DNA of 64,000 bases from Cladophialophora immunda (lineage: Eukaryota > Ascomycota > Eurotiomycetes > Chaetothyriales > Herpotrichiellaceae), in assembly GCF_000835495.1 (NCBI RefSeq), contig NW_015622542.1, positions 6,284,485 through 6,348,484 on the forward strand, given 5' to 3'. Positions 23,527-34,799 of this stretch are shown here, piece by piece. Numbering within the stretch: the stretch's first letter is position 1; every line of letters begins with the position of its first letter. The notes under the pieces are model-generated. The model saw only the letters and a program-made list of their open reading frames with translations. It was not told the DNA's origin and ran no database searches. The translations under genes were made by a program, and so were the position numbers.

Positions 23527-24670
23527 TCAACAATATCCATCCCCAGATCCTCCATGAGCTCCGGTCTCGTCGCCGTCATCTCCGCCATCATGCAACTTTC
23601 CGCCGTGGTGGTGACCATGGTGGTGACCATTGTCATTATCAGTCCCATCATGCCATCCTCCCCCTTGGTGGTGACTATTGTCGTCATGCCCTCCGTCTTG
23701 CCATCCTCCGCCTTGCTGGTCGGTGTTATCATCATCACCTCCACCCTGCCAGTTGTCGCCATACTGCTCCTCACCTCCACCCTGCCAGTTGTCGCCATAC
23801 TGCTCCTCACCACCAACATAGTCATCTCCGCCTTGCCAGTGTTCGCCGTCCTGGCCACCGTAGTCATCATCCCATGACTGCTCGGGGTCGTAATCTTGAT
23901 TGCCGTAGTCGTCGTAGCCACCGTGACCGTGTTCGCCGGAAGAATCCTCATCTTCTCCCGCCCCGTAATCCTCCTGGCCATACTGGTCGCCCCCTTCTCC
24001 ACCCGAATATTCGGGATTGTCCTCGTTGTCAAAGTCTTCATCATAATCCCCGGACTCGCTCTCATCATCTGAGTCGCTATCCATGTCTTCAAGGCGGGGA
24101 ACTCCAAAGATGTGCTCGTGCATTCTGGGTTTGTACTGGCTCTCATCATCATCACCTTCGCGCCCGCGGAACTCGCCGAAGATAGAGGCCGAGTGATCAC
24201 GATGTAGTTCGGCGGCACGTTGGTTTTCCGGGTCGATGCTCAGAATTTGAAAGCAGACGTCGGCCATGTCCAACGAATGGTGGTGGAGCTTCGGTTGTTG
24301 AATTTCATCCGGCTCTATATCACACGTCATGAGGGACTCATTTTGCCGATGTTCGACGGGGCCAAAGCAACTTACCTTCAGACCAGTACGTTTTTTCATA
24401 CCTTTTCTCGAGCTTGTCGAGCTTGGCCTCGAGCTCCTGCAGTTTCGCACCAAGGTCCTCCATCCCAGATTCACCTTCCTGTTCCATCTCTCCTTCTGGG
24501 ACAGAGTCGCCATAACCTAGGCCTTCTCCTTGATCAAATTCATGTTGTGCTTGGCCGAAGTCGTATTGTGCTTGGTCGAAGTCGTGTTGTACTTGGTCTC
24601 CAGGATGGTAGTAGTCGCCGTACCCTTGGTCCTCTCCAAGAAAATGTCCGCTGTGGTCGTCGCCTTCCAT
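23527..24670 (-). CDS. Asp/Gly/His-rich low-complexity protein with coiled coil
   Basis: Two minus-strand exons, 24670-24376 and 24314-23527, joined over a 61-nt intron that completes a Glu codon; 360 aa. The N-terminus carries Gln/Asp-rich pseudo-repeats (QAQYDFGQAQHEFDQ), then a coiled coil (LQELEAKLDKLEKRYEK) before the splice. After it comes a short conserved-looking helix (MADVCFQILSIDPENQRAAELH). The last ~190 residues are extremely acidic and Gly-rich, with two copies of EEQYGDNWQGGG and a His cluster (HHHGHHHGG) near the end. The His/Asp composition could chelate divalent metals. No signal peptide. The family is not recognised; a scaffold or condensate-forming role is speculation. Confidence 0.65.
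23739..23811 (-). repeat. 36-nt tandem duplication inside the Asp/Gly/His-rich gene
   Basis: Two adjacent near-identical 36-nt copies encode EEQYGDNWQGGG twice in frame. The near identity suggests a recent slippage or unequal-exchange event. Confidence 0.75.
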
Positions 24671-26035
24671 GCTTTGAAACTTTTCAAATTATGGCAATAT
24701 CCACAAGAGATGCTTCAGAAACAAGTATAATGGATCAAAAACCCTAGGCTCGGAAAGAATCACCCACGGAACCATGGGAAGAAATGTCTTGCATGGGCAC
24801 AGCTCCTGTACATCAATGGCTTACTTTTGTATCGAAATTCAGACAGACTTGCGCCCCGCGGACGACCCTGATCCCGTGGGATCTTCCCGCCGCCCCGGAC
24901 AGTGTAAATCCAAAATTCCATGTGCTCTCGCGGAATGTAACAAAGGAGAGGCTGTGGAGCCGATACCAGTGATGTTCGGGAAAATACTCGGTTCGCTATT
25001 TTAAACTCCTTGGCTGGGCCCAAAGTCCTCCAAGGAGGACCGGCATTCTTCGGCAGGAAGATGGAGTACAAGTTTATATTACATAGAACCAGTTCATTTG
25101 ATTAGTTCATGCGTACCCAAGTAGCGTTCACTGTATAATATTATAATTCGCTATACTTCACTTCTGGTGGTGAGCCTGGTCCTATATGAGAGCCGCCAGA
25201 CGCTCCCCTCGGACTAGTTTTCAAGAACCTGTCTAAGTATCCGCTATACTATATGGTAGGCTCGAACCTCAAGGGAAAGATAATCCTGATACCGCTCGGG
25301 TACAGGCCGGTGTGGCGGATGGTCTTAATATGAGTAGAGAGAATATGATAGAAGGACTTTCTACATTTACCCTCGGCTGGCTCTCACTCTGACCCGTAGC
25401 CTGACAGGAGACGGTAGACTTCGATTCAAAGCTTAGCGGTAGGATGAGCACCATCCTTCGAACCCCCGAAAGACAAATAACACGACGAGGGGCCAAACAC
25501 TGGCACAAAACGCAATCCGAATGAATTATATTGGTAAAGCGGCTTATGCTGGGCTCCACCCACTGGACGGATAGGGCCGAAATAGCTACTAGCTAGCCTA
25601 GTAGGGCTAAAGGGGGCCGCTCCATCGGCTGCCTTCTCCATGGTAAGACTATGACCCTTGCCAACTTGGATTAATTGCGGTTGCATGTCAGGAACCCGAG
25701 GGGTATGATCAGCAACCGACAGACCATTCCAACAGGTGCAGACCTGACAGAGCGCGATCTTGGCAGACCCGGTTTCTGACAACATTACCATGAGATGTAC
25801 TCGTACCAAGTAATGCGAATCTGGGATCGAGGCTGAAAATCCATGAGGTCCTCCTTTATTGATTACAATGCCGAGTCCGCCGCTCTTTTAATAGCAGTGC
25901 AAGGGAGTAGCTATCTCGAAGTGCTGCTCTCCTTTGGTAGATAATACGCTGTAGCTCTCAGCCGTAGACCATACGTACTCGTAAGCTATAGAGAAGCCGA
26001 ACCTGAACGTTCCCTAATACAACAACCGGCGCAGG
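24671..26035. other. Gene-poor stretch, locally AT-rich
   Basis: About 1.36 kb. The part around 25070-25160 is noticeably AT-rich. Two overlapping minus-strand frames (25269-25559 and 25426-25809) have no recognisable features. A decayed mobile element or old gene is possible, but I see no terminal repeats or transposase motif that would support calling one. Confidence 0.35.
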
Positions 26036-27544
26036 ATGTCTTCTACTAGAGGCGCTCCGCGTGGAGGAGGTACCCTTGGCGGAAGACGAGGTGCCTCAGG
26101 TGGAAGAGGAGGTACCTCAAGCACAAAAGGAAAGGGCCGTGAGGTCCCGGCAAGTGCAGGGGCCTCCCAAGCTGGCCGAAGATTTCTCATATTTTGCGAT
26201 GGGACTGGCGAAAATGCAGCCGCCAGCAGTGGCCCAGCAAGTAACCTAGCGACACTCGCACTCTCCATTGGAGCCCAAGGCAGGGACCACCAGGATCAAA
26301 TTGTTTATTATCAGCAGGGACTGGGCACTGGTACCGGATTCCCTGGTACAGTACGAAAAATCTTTGAGATGGCAGTTGGACAAGGTGAGGCGCGAGACTC
26401 CATCCGAGACACTCAAACAGACTAATGCAATGTAGGCATCGACGAAAACATCAAGGCCATATACAATGCCCTTGCTCCTTTATCACCCGCTCAAGCCCAA
26501 CGGGCACCCCCTGACGCTCCACCAAGAATCCGAAACGGTGACACTTTATGTTTCTTTGGATTCTCCAGAGGTGCTGCAACAGCACGTTTGGCGGCCGATT
26601 TCATTGCGACTGTTGGTTTCCTCAGTGGAGGGCCGAATCAGAGCTTCAATGTGAACAAGTTCTTCACGACCTGGGCTGGTCTATCAGAGAACAGTCGGTA
26701 TCGAGATCCGCAGAGTTATCCCGTCATCCACCCCAGGATCGAATGCGTGGCAGTTTTCGACACAGTCGAGGCCCTGACAGTGCCGAGAACCACTCAACAG
26801 AGAGCGCGCCCAGGAGTACCCCCTACAATCCCGACTCTCTCGACAAAGGCAAAGCTCCTGCATCCAAGTATCCCATATGGATTTCAAGCACTTGCGCTGC
26901 ATGAAATGCGCAACGCCTTTTTACCAGAGGTGTGGGGTCCGCCAAAGGCCCTTGGACAAAGGATTCAACAGACATGGTTTATTGGGAAACATTCAGATAT
27001 CGGTGGCGGCCCTCCCTCGGACGCGCCAGACGCTGGTCTGGCGTCTGAAGTTCTACGATGGATGGTAGCGCGGACGGAGGCCATCGGCATCGGATTTGCT
27101 GCGACGGAGGAGCTTAACCACTTGTTGTCAATCCCAGAATCAGAGGCCGGGCAGGGGCATGTTCGAAACCAAGGGACAATCTCGGGGGCCGTCATGGGAG
27201 GCCAGACAGCAAGAACACCAGGACGATATCAGCCGAACCAGGAGCAAGTTCACATCTCCGTCCGAAATAGAGGGCAGTTGAACCTCCAAGACTTACCACC
27301 CCAGCCTCCCCTGGTCGACCTCATCGGGCAGCCAGAGGAACAACAAGGGGGCGCCTTTATATGGATCAATGGAGACGTCAGGATGCCGGAAGACACACTC
27401 ATTGCACCTCCGGAAGGCAGCACCACGACTCAGACCACGAGCGCACCAAGGCATCCATTGCCTAGTGTCTCAAATCCAGCCGGCGGGGTACCTCGTCCAC
27501 CGGGACAAAATCAACCAGGAGGATCTCAGCAGACTGGAACGTGA
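26036..27544 (+). CDS. DUF2235 (Tle1-like) alpha/beta hydrolase
   Basis: Two exons, 26036-26384 and 26436-27544, joined over a 51-nt intron that completes a Gly codon; 485 aa. An Arg/Gly-rich N-terminal ~45 residues (RGGG and GGRG runs) precede the family signature FLIFCDGTGEN. The nucleophile elbow GFSRG puts the catalytic Ser at residue 160; an Asp is available in VAVFDT (about 225) and the His in the WFIGKHSDIGGG block (about 302), giving a complete Ser-Asp-His set. The last ~100 residues are Pro/Gln/Thr-rich and disordered. DUF2235 includes bacterial Tle1 phospholipases; the substrates of fungal members are unknown to me. No signal peptide, so cytosolic. All catalytic landmarks are intact. 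Confidence 0.88.
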
Positions 27545-29261
27545 AGTAGGCTCCATGGAGATGCCCTGTTCGAGCAAGCAGTTGGGTTAGAATTTGGTTC
27601 TCTTGCGTAATGCAGAGGCCATAGACTGCTGTGGGACCCCGGTAGTATAACAGCGCGTAGCTTCCAAATTCCGTCTGGACCTGAGGCTTTCATGGAGCCA
27701 ACGGCAATGGCGCGAGGAGAATGAGATTTCGGCCTCCTATTTGTCAATCCATCGAGACAACTCCCCACTGTACAGAGCGTACTCGTCAAAGGGAACCGCT
27801 CTGGGGGGTTCTTTAACCAGATTAAGGGCTCTCTTTAACTAGGCTCAACTGAGTTCTGGTTAAGTTAGGCATGCCAATGCCCGTAATATGCCGAGACCAA
27901 ACCTGCCAATCCGATGGAATCATAGAATCCAGCTTATGCTAACATATGGTATGGAGTAGCTCATATATACCAAGGGATGTATCACTCATCGGCAAACGGC
28001 TCGCTCTTCTGTATGGAGATTGCTGTGTGAATATGCCAATGGCCAAGTAAGTTTCTCCCAGCCCTCAGATCCAGCTCCCTGCCTGTTCTTCTTACTCTGT
28101 TTGTATTCCAGACCGCGACTGGGTTAAGAAAGGGCATATCAATTCATGCGGCAGCCTCTTGCACAGCCAATGTCGTGAAACATGAGCCTTACGAGGTCAG
28201 CAATCCTCGCCGGTGCGCCACCCCAACCGAGGCTTCCGATGCTGGGCACCACGGCTTCAGCCCCGGTCGCCCGTCTCCAGCTCTATGCTCTTTCATTCCG
28301 GTCCAAATGTCCAGAGTATATCTTACATAACTACCTAGCTACATCCTCTGTCTCTGACATACAAGTTATATCATTCGGTTCCGAAGTCTGGGGAAACCGC
28401 AACCTGTTCGGGACAAGCTACAGGCAAGCTTTTTGGAGGCTGGGATTCCCGTCGCCGACTTGGCTTTATCGGCCCAGAAACAAGAAAAGGCGCCACCGTC
28501 GGTCGCCTCGGCAAAAGCTTTTCCTGGGCAAAAACCTCAAACGGCGGATAGAGCCTAGTGCTTCGTGGCGGGCGAACAAGAGGCTGCGATCACCCAAAGA
28601 TCTGCTGGGTCCCTATGGCCCGCCCTTGTGGCCCTGGTGCCTCGTGGCCCCTCCTCCCCCATCTTATGCCCTTGGTGAAAACGCACAGAAAGGCTTGGGC
28701 TTGTAAGAAGTGGGCTGGGATGTGACAATTCCCTCTTCCCTGACTGGCGAATGGCCGGTCTTCTGGGGTCGCTTTGGGCCTCTTGGTGCCTCCACCGTCG
28801 TGCTGACCCCCATGGCGATGATGGATAAACATGCCTGTACTAGGTAAGGATCCAGCAAGAAGTGAATGCCATCGATCTTTCTTCTGTTCCCACCCCCCGC
28901 CGCCGCCGCGTGACCTGGATTTTCTCCAGCCACTCTCCTCGGTCACCTCTATCTTTCCTATCTATCCTAGCTGTCAGCCTTTGATATAGATCCCGTCACT
29001 CTAAGCAGGAAATTGTTCCTGCTTCGGACAAGGGCGGCCTTGGTAGAGCAGTAAGCGTTTTGAGGTCTAGTCTGGACGATCACCCTTCCAGCTATAAGCT
29101 AGGCCGCGAGCCTGCTACGTCCCCGGGATTGTTGTTTTTCCAGCTTCGTGACGCCTCTTTCCTCTCCGTTGCGTGCGGTTGTGTCGTTGTGCTTTTCCCA
29201 AGTTTATTTTCGTCGTCCATGCCACACGGGCTGGCTGTCCAGGAGCATTGATCCAGACACC
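27545..29261. other. Gene-poor stretch
   Basis: About 1.7 kb. Around 27810-27870 several AACCAG, TTAAC and CTTTAA words recur, which could be remnants of a small inverted-repeat element, but no clean termini are visible. A 174-codon plus-strand frame at 28182-28706 is Arg/Pro/Trp-rich without family signature. The right end is the permease promoter. Confidence 0.35.
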
Positions 29262-31172
29262 ATGGCACGGACCAAGGAAGACACCACCGACGCCACCACC
29301 CTTGCGCTGTTGGGGAAAAAGCAAGTCCTCAAGCGGCGATTCGGCTTCTGGTCGCTCTTTGGGTTCGCCGTGTGCGAACTGATCACCTGGGAGACGGTGC
29401 TCGCGCTTTTCAGCCAGGGATTCGACAATGGAGGGCCCGCGGGACTGGTCTACGGGTTCATCATCGCGTGGTCCAGCACGCTGTCGGTCTACACGGTCAT
29501 CTCGGAGCTGGCGTCCATGGCCCCGATCGCGGGAGGCCAGTACTACTGGGTCTACATGCTCGCGCCGCCGCGGTGGAAGGTGTTCAGCAGCTACATCATC
29601 GGGTGGCTGACCTCGCTGGCGTGGATCGCCACGGTGGCGACCGAGACCATCTTCGCGGGGACCATGCTCCAGGGCATCATCATCCTCGACTACAAGGACT
29701 ACGACGCCCAGCGGTGGCACGGCACCCTGCTGGCCTGGCTGGTCATGGCCGTCGCCGTCTTCATCAACGTGGTCATCCCCGGGGCGCTGCCCAAGTTCGA
29801 GATCTTCATCATCGTCTTCCACATCGCCGGCTTCGTCACCATCCTCGGCGTGCTCTGGGCCTACGCGCCGCACAACTCGGCCCACTTCGTCTTCGCGACC
29901 GCGCTCAACGAGGGCGGCTGGCCCACCCAGGGCCTGTCGTACTGCGTCGGCTTCCTGGGGAACGTCGCCACCTTTGTCGGCGCGGACGCTTCCGTCCACA
30001 TGGCCGAGGAGGTCGAGCACGCGGGGCTGAACATTCCGCGGGCCATCATTGCCAGCATGTGCATCAACGGGCTGGTGGGGTTCGTCATGATGCTGACGGT
30101 GCTGTTCTGCCTGGGCGACGTCGATTCCGTCTTGGAGACGGCGACAGGGTATCCATTTATCCAGATTTTCTACAGTAAGTTCCCCCAAGTCACGCCGCTC
30201 TTTTCTCTCCCAATCGCCCATATATATGTACCCAAAAAAAAAGAAGGTTCACGACGTTTGGATTACAATTATTGACCCTTGTTTTCTCTCTTCCCGAATA
30301 TAGACAGCGTGAACTCGGTCGCCGGCGCCTCAGTCATGACCGCCGTCGTGCTGGCGTTGACGTGGGCGTGCGCGACGGGCATCACGACGACGGCGTCGCG
30401 TATGACGTGGTCGTTTGCGCGCGACCGCGGCACGCCGTTCAGCAAGCCGCTCAGCTACGTGTCGCGGGTGCGCCGCATCCCCGTGGTGGGCGTGGTCGTG
30501 GTGGTCGGGTTCGCGGCGCTGCTAACGCTCATCTACATCGGGTCGTACACGGCCTTCAACGACGTCATCTCCCTCACCATCACCGGCTTCTACTGCTCGT
30601 ACTTCCTGCCCGCGGCGTTCCTGCTGTGGCACCGCGCCAAGGGCCACATCAGCCCGCACAAGCAGGACACGCCGGGCCTGCCGATCGGCGACGGCGACGA
30701 CGGCGGGGTTCTGGAGGGCGGCGCCGCGTCCGAGCAGGAGGAGAAGATTAGCGGAGGAGGAGGAGTCGTCGGTGGCGGCGGAGACTCCAAGGTCCTCGAA
30801 TCCGGCCTCGCGACCGGCGGCGTCGGCCCCGTGTACGGCGCCGACGACGACAACCCGGGCCCCGGCCGGCGGCCCTCGATGGTCGCCCAGCCGCAGTTGC
30901 AATGGGGCCCGTTCCACCTGCCCGAGCCGTTCGGCACGGTCAACAACCTGTACGCGTGCCTGTACATGATCTTCGTCATCTTCTGGAGCGTCTGGCCCCC
31001 CGTCACCCCCGTCGACGCCTCGACCATGAACTACAGCGTCGTCGTGACCAGCGGCGTCGTCATCTTCAGCATCGTCTGGTACTGGGTCAAGGGCCGCCAC
31101 GAGTACCACGGCCCCACCATCGACGACGAAGTCGCCAGCGTCATGAGGCTGGGGAGCATCGTCGCCGTTTGA
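29262..31172 (+). CDS. APC-superfamily amino acid/choline permease
   Basis: Exons 29262-30174 and 30304-31172 join over a 129-nt intron (GTAAGT...ATATAG) that splits an Asn codon; 593 aa with about 12 predicted membrane spans. Landmarks of the amino acid/choline transporter branch (Uga4/Hnm1-like) include GFWSLFGFAVCELITWE, the ELASMAPIAGGQYYWV block of helix 3, HMAEEVEHAGLNIPRAI and SRMTWSFARDRGTPFS. It should sit in the plasma membrane or vacuole and co-transport a small nitrogen compound with protons; substrate undetermined. An unusual Gly/Asp-rich loop of roughly 75 residues (around 430-505, with GGGGVVGGGG) lies between late helices. Codon use is extremely GC-rich at third positions, unlike adjacent genes, which also opens long antisense shadow frames. 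Start: MARTKEDTTD, preceding the LLGKKQVLKRRFGF motif. Confidence 0.92.
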
Positions 31173-31657
31173 TCCCTTTCCCCCTTGCCACTGCCACCGC
31201 CACTGCCGCTGAACATCCCGCCGGCGCTGACCACATGATGAGCTCGCCAGATCCTGTTCCCCAAAAAAGGCCGGGCGAATGACGGGATAGCTGCCCTTGT
31301 TCTCGGCTTCTGGATTTAAAGAGCGGTCGCTTCGCAAGTGAGTGGGTGGGTGGGTGAGTGGAATCTAATCTATCAATATTTAAAAAAGGATGATGTCGCA
31401 GGATGAATTGGCATCACATGTACCGTAGCCACAAAAAATACATCATGAAAAGTTGGGAAATAGGTTTTCCACTTGGTTGAGTCAACCGAATGCATAAACC
31501 TCTGGGAATCAAAAACATTGAGAGAAGAAGGGTTTGTGAAGACCGATGCTAGAAAGGGCATATCTTGCTGCCACTATTGCACCGCCAAGTTTCCCGCTGG
31601 TATACATCTCCCTCTGCTTCCTTCGACTGAACCCGGGCAGAGGTCGTTATACGGGCA
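31173..31657. other. Convergent 3' spacer between permease and ALG10
   Basis: About 485 bases. A 4-nt GTGG/GTGA repeat near 31335-31360 is the only structure noted. It probably contains both 3' UTRs. Confidence 0.4.
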
Positions 31658-33338
31658 CTACCACATGAACCTCTGGACATTCCCCGGCTCCTGGGGCCAC
31701 TCGAATCCTCTGTACAAGAACAGGTAGCATGTGACTGCGTTGACGACAACATACCACACTAATTCCACCCATGCAGAATGCGCTGCAGCCGTTCTTAGCA
31801 GCGCATGTAACGCTGATGTTGATGGGGCATCTAGAGAACTGGTCTCTCGAGAAGAACCCTTGGTCTCCAGCTCCGATCTCTTCCGCTTCTCTGCTGACGG
31901 GGCGATGTATTCCGGGACAGCCAGCCGCCATGTCAGCCAAGGTATCAGAAAGTATCGAGGCTCCACCAGTGGAGCGGCTATGAGTGACAGCGAGGTGGCT
32001 ACAAGCCAGACAAGTATGAAGCTCACTCGCACAGTGTCGTCTCCGTACAGAACGCGAGCGGACTTTGATGACGATGATACAGCGTCCGTCGCACCTCCTA
32101 GACTTCCCAGAACCATCCACGCGCATAGACAGTAGACTGGAACAACTGCGTATCTGATGAACCCGTGCTTTCTCAGTATAGCGAAGACATAGAACGTATA
32201 ATGTCGATTGTCAGCGAGGGTGAAGGGGTGTATGATGGTGTTGAATTTGACGACGGCGAGCATGAGAAGGAGGAAGCTCATTGTCGTGGTGATCCTGGGG
32301 AGTCGTCGACGAAGACCGCGGAGGTCGGAGAAAAGCGGTAGCAGAACAGGCCATGAAAAGAAGACGATTGCGGGCCAAATATACAGCATTTGGGCAAGGT
32401 GGATTGTTGCAATGTGGTTGTCTTTGTCTCCGAGGACAACGCCACTGTTCCAGACGACAAACGCGGCGAACACGGCGAGGAGCGATAATTGTGGCCACAA
32501 GTCGAGAAGGAGTTGGGGTATCATGGGGACGGCAGATTGGGCGAGAGAAATGCTTGTGATGGGGAAATCTAGAATTGCTGTCAGAGACCGATCAGGGAAA
32601 CGCTTCAACCGTGAGAGGACTTGGGACAAACTGGCCGGCCGAACCTTCAAAGTATGATTCAGACACGGGAGGATCGTGAACCTCGCGCGCGCCCACTCTC
32701 TGTTTAACGCTTTCAATGACCTGGAGGCCACCCAGAAACACCGCGACCCAAAAGATATTCGTCTGCCGGGCGGATAACGACACCAACCCAGCCACGAAAT
32801 GTGACGCTTGGAAGAGGACCTTGACGGGTCCCTGCGAGTTGATTCCTGCTTTCCAAAAGACCTCACTGAGGACCACGGTGAGAACGCTGAACAGATCGGT
32901 GTAGTATATGCCAGAGAAGAAGAAAATCAAGGGGAAGCAGATGATGCTGAACTCCCGCTGAAGAACACTTTCATGATACACAGTCCTCCTCCCGACGGCC
33001 GCCAGAATGTACAATGCGACCAGCAATAGATACAGCAACAGTACATTGGTAAATCTCCACTCGTTGACAGAAGGTCTCAGTTCTTCTTTGGAGAAGAAGC
33101 CCCGGACCGCATTGACGACGTAGGAAAAGACGTAGAGGCCGGGGGGAGTAGTGATTTTAGGATCCCACTGCGACCACCTCCCGAGCCAATATGCCTGGGC
33201 CTGAGGGATGTGGAAATATTCGTCGAGATAGGGTTCCGGAACTATCTGATTGACGAGCCGTCGCCATGTCATGTGCAGCGAGGTGATGCAGCCGAGAAGC
33301 AGGACTCGCAGAAATTCCGGGCTGACAAAGTATGACAT
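31658..33338 (-). CDS. alg10: Dolichyl-phosphate-glucose alpha-1,2-glucosyltransferase (ALG10/DIE2)
   Basis: Adds the terminal alpha-1,2-glucose to the Glc2Man9GlcNAc2 lipid-linked oligosaccharide in the ER lumen, the last step before transfer by oligosaccharyltransferase. Exons 33338-32645 and 32568-31658 join over a 76-nt intron with a CTGAC branch point and TTCTAG acceptor, splitting an Asp codon; 534 aa. Landmarks: VPEPYLDEYFHIPQAQAYW (acidic lumenal loop typical of the family), WDPKITTPPGLY, SARQTNIFWV, VVLGDKDNHIATIHLAQMLY, and a late EPRYFLIPW. Many hydrophobic spans fit a polytopic membrane enzyme. The frame extends upstream to 33473, but the MSYFVSPEF start is preferred because it lies next to the first membrane span. 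3' ends converge with the permease. Confidence 0.93.
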
Positions 33339-33848
33339 GGCGAGGGTTTGGAGGGAGAAGCAGAGCAGCTTGAGCAGATAACGGCCAAGGCCCCGTAAGT
33401 CCTGCAGGTTTGAAAGGAGACTGGGGACTGAAACACACCTGAGGTGCTGAAGTTGAAGCTCGCGACTTGGCATCGAAGAAAGTCAAGTGAATGTGATTTA
33501 ACAGAAGCGCCAAGACATGTACTGGCAGCTGGCAGCTAAGGGTTTAGCGCGTCCGACGCTCTTCCGGGCGGAGCGCTAGCGGCACTATGTGTGAGCATGA
33601 TTGCACACTAGTAGCATTAGGGCATTGCCACCTTTGACCCCCGGCCTACTCGCCGAGTACTTGCTGGCATCCAGCCTCGTCGCTCACTCACGGTGTGTCT
33701 GGAACTTCTTCGCCGACTAGTAATGGCCGTAACGGCGCCTGCTACACATAAATGTCTTCTCTCAATGCTAGAAGCTTGTCCCCGGTCCTACTGAGTCCGG
33801 GTTGCCTGGAAGCGCCGTCATGGCTAAGACACTCATTGGTCCTGGTCG
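33339..33848. other. Spacer upstream of ALG10
   Basis: About 510 bases with the ALG10 promoter on the minus strand. No other coding or repeat signal is supported. Confidence 0.4.
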
Positions 33849-34490
33849 TCACCGAAGCACATACGGGGTCAATTTGCCCCGAGTATGCCCATTGCTCTGC
33901 ATTCGCTGCTGGCCTTGTTCACAGGGGCCTGATTGTCCTCGTCTCTGCAAATAGATTCGAAAATCTGACGAAATTTTCACTCGGCAAATGCGATGTGGTA
34001 TTCCCTTTCTTCCAGAGCCCCAGCAATCGAAGTCAACAAAATCCAACAAGTCGAATGCTGTAGACGTTTGGCCCTGCTCATTCAGCAGACAGGCAATGTC
34101 ATACATATTATCGCAAGTTTGGTACCTGTCCCCATGGATTTTCTGTCGCCAACTAAGTGCCTGACGAGCGAGGCGCAAGGCATTCTTATTCTTGCCCTGG
34201 GCACATCGAATGCGAGAAAGAAGGCCCAGGTCGCCAACGAAACCGGGGATTATCAACTCGCAGAAACGTCCTCAGATACTTGTCTTCTAAGAAGGTATTC
34301 GGATACCCAAAAGCCCATCTGCATTGCTGGGCATGCAACACCACTTCTCTCCGTTCAAGAAGTTCACTTGGAACGCTGGGAAGTTCTTCGGATTGTCCTC
34401 TGCATACTGGCTACATCCAGCGTCGATCTGTATATGTGCAGGCGGAAGAGTATTTTCTCGAGCGCCTCCTTATCATATAGAAGGGTGTTA
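33849..34490 (-). pseudogene. Decayed TPR (kinesin-light-chain-like) repeat gene
   Basis: Reading the minus strand leftwards gives pieces of tetratricopeptide repeats in different frames. Near 34470-34400: LYDKEALEKILFRLHIYRSTL. After frame changes, at 34230-34050: DLGLLSRIRCAQGKNKNAL, ARQALSWRQKIHGDR, CDNMYDIACLLNEQGQTSTAF. These match the repeating 'A-x-x-L...R...LG-x-x-H/R-x-x-T' style of fungal NB-ARC/TPR proteins. There is no single open frame, no start codon in context and no obvious intron set that repairs it, so I read it as a relic. NLR-like TPR genes in moulds turn over quickly, which fits. A short spliced remnant gene remains possible. Confidence 0.45.
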
Positions 34491-34799
34491 GTTCGGTCAA
34501 TATGAAGTGGCAATATCTGGTGGTGCGAGTCGAACTCGATTCTAATTTGCTTGACATTGCGAGGCTGCAGGAAAAGTGAGAGGGGTTGGGTGAAGCGAGA
34601 AGATATTCTCCATCACCGAGTAATTTATTGGCGAAGTGGGGTGAGCTTGCACCCAGTGTTTCGGCGCGTACCGCGACGAGGCTGTCTCCAATTCATCATG
34701 AACCTCGACCTTTTCGAGACAGGACAGACAATCATCACTTCTGCTTGATACTTGTCACCGCACTGATCTCCCCTTCTCGCCCTCTCCAACCGAAACCTA
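34491..34799. promoter_or_regulatory. PSF2 promoter region
   Basis: About 310 bases between the TPR relic and the PSF2 start codon. A pyrimidine-rich CTCCCCTTCTCGCCCTCTCC stretch at about 34768-34787 suits a fungal transcription start region. Confidence 0.4.

Noticed and set aside
23460..24218. 252-codon Met/Thr-rich minus-strand frame
   Set aside because: Out-of-frame reading of the Asp/Gly/His-rich gene; the chosen frame splices cleanly to a coiled-coil exon.
27810..27870. Possible small inverted-repeat element
   Set aside because: Recurring TTAAC/AACCAG words but no matched termini or target-site duplication that I could confirm.
28182..28706. 174-codon plus-strand frame
   Set aside because: Arg/Trp/Pro-rich composition typical of chance frames, with no motif.
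29115..30221. 368-codon minus-strand frame opposite the permease
   Set aside because: It is the antisense shadow of GC-rich codons in the permease. Its sequence is Arg/Asp/Gly/His-rich without any family motif.
30522..31337. 271-codon minus-strand frame opposite the permease second exon
   Set aside because: Same cause: third-position GC bias keeps antisense frames open. No motif.
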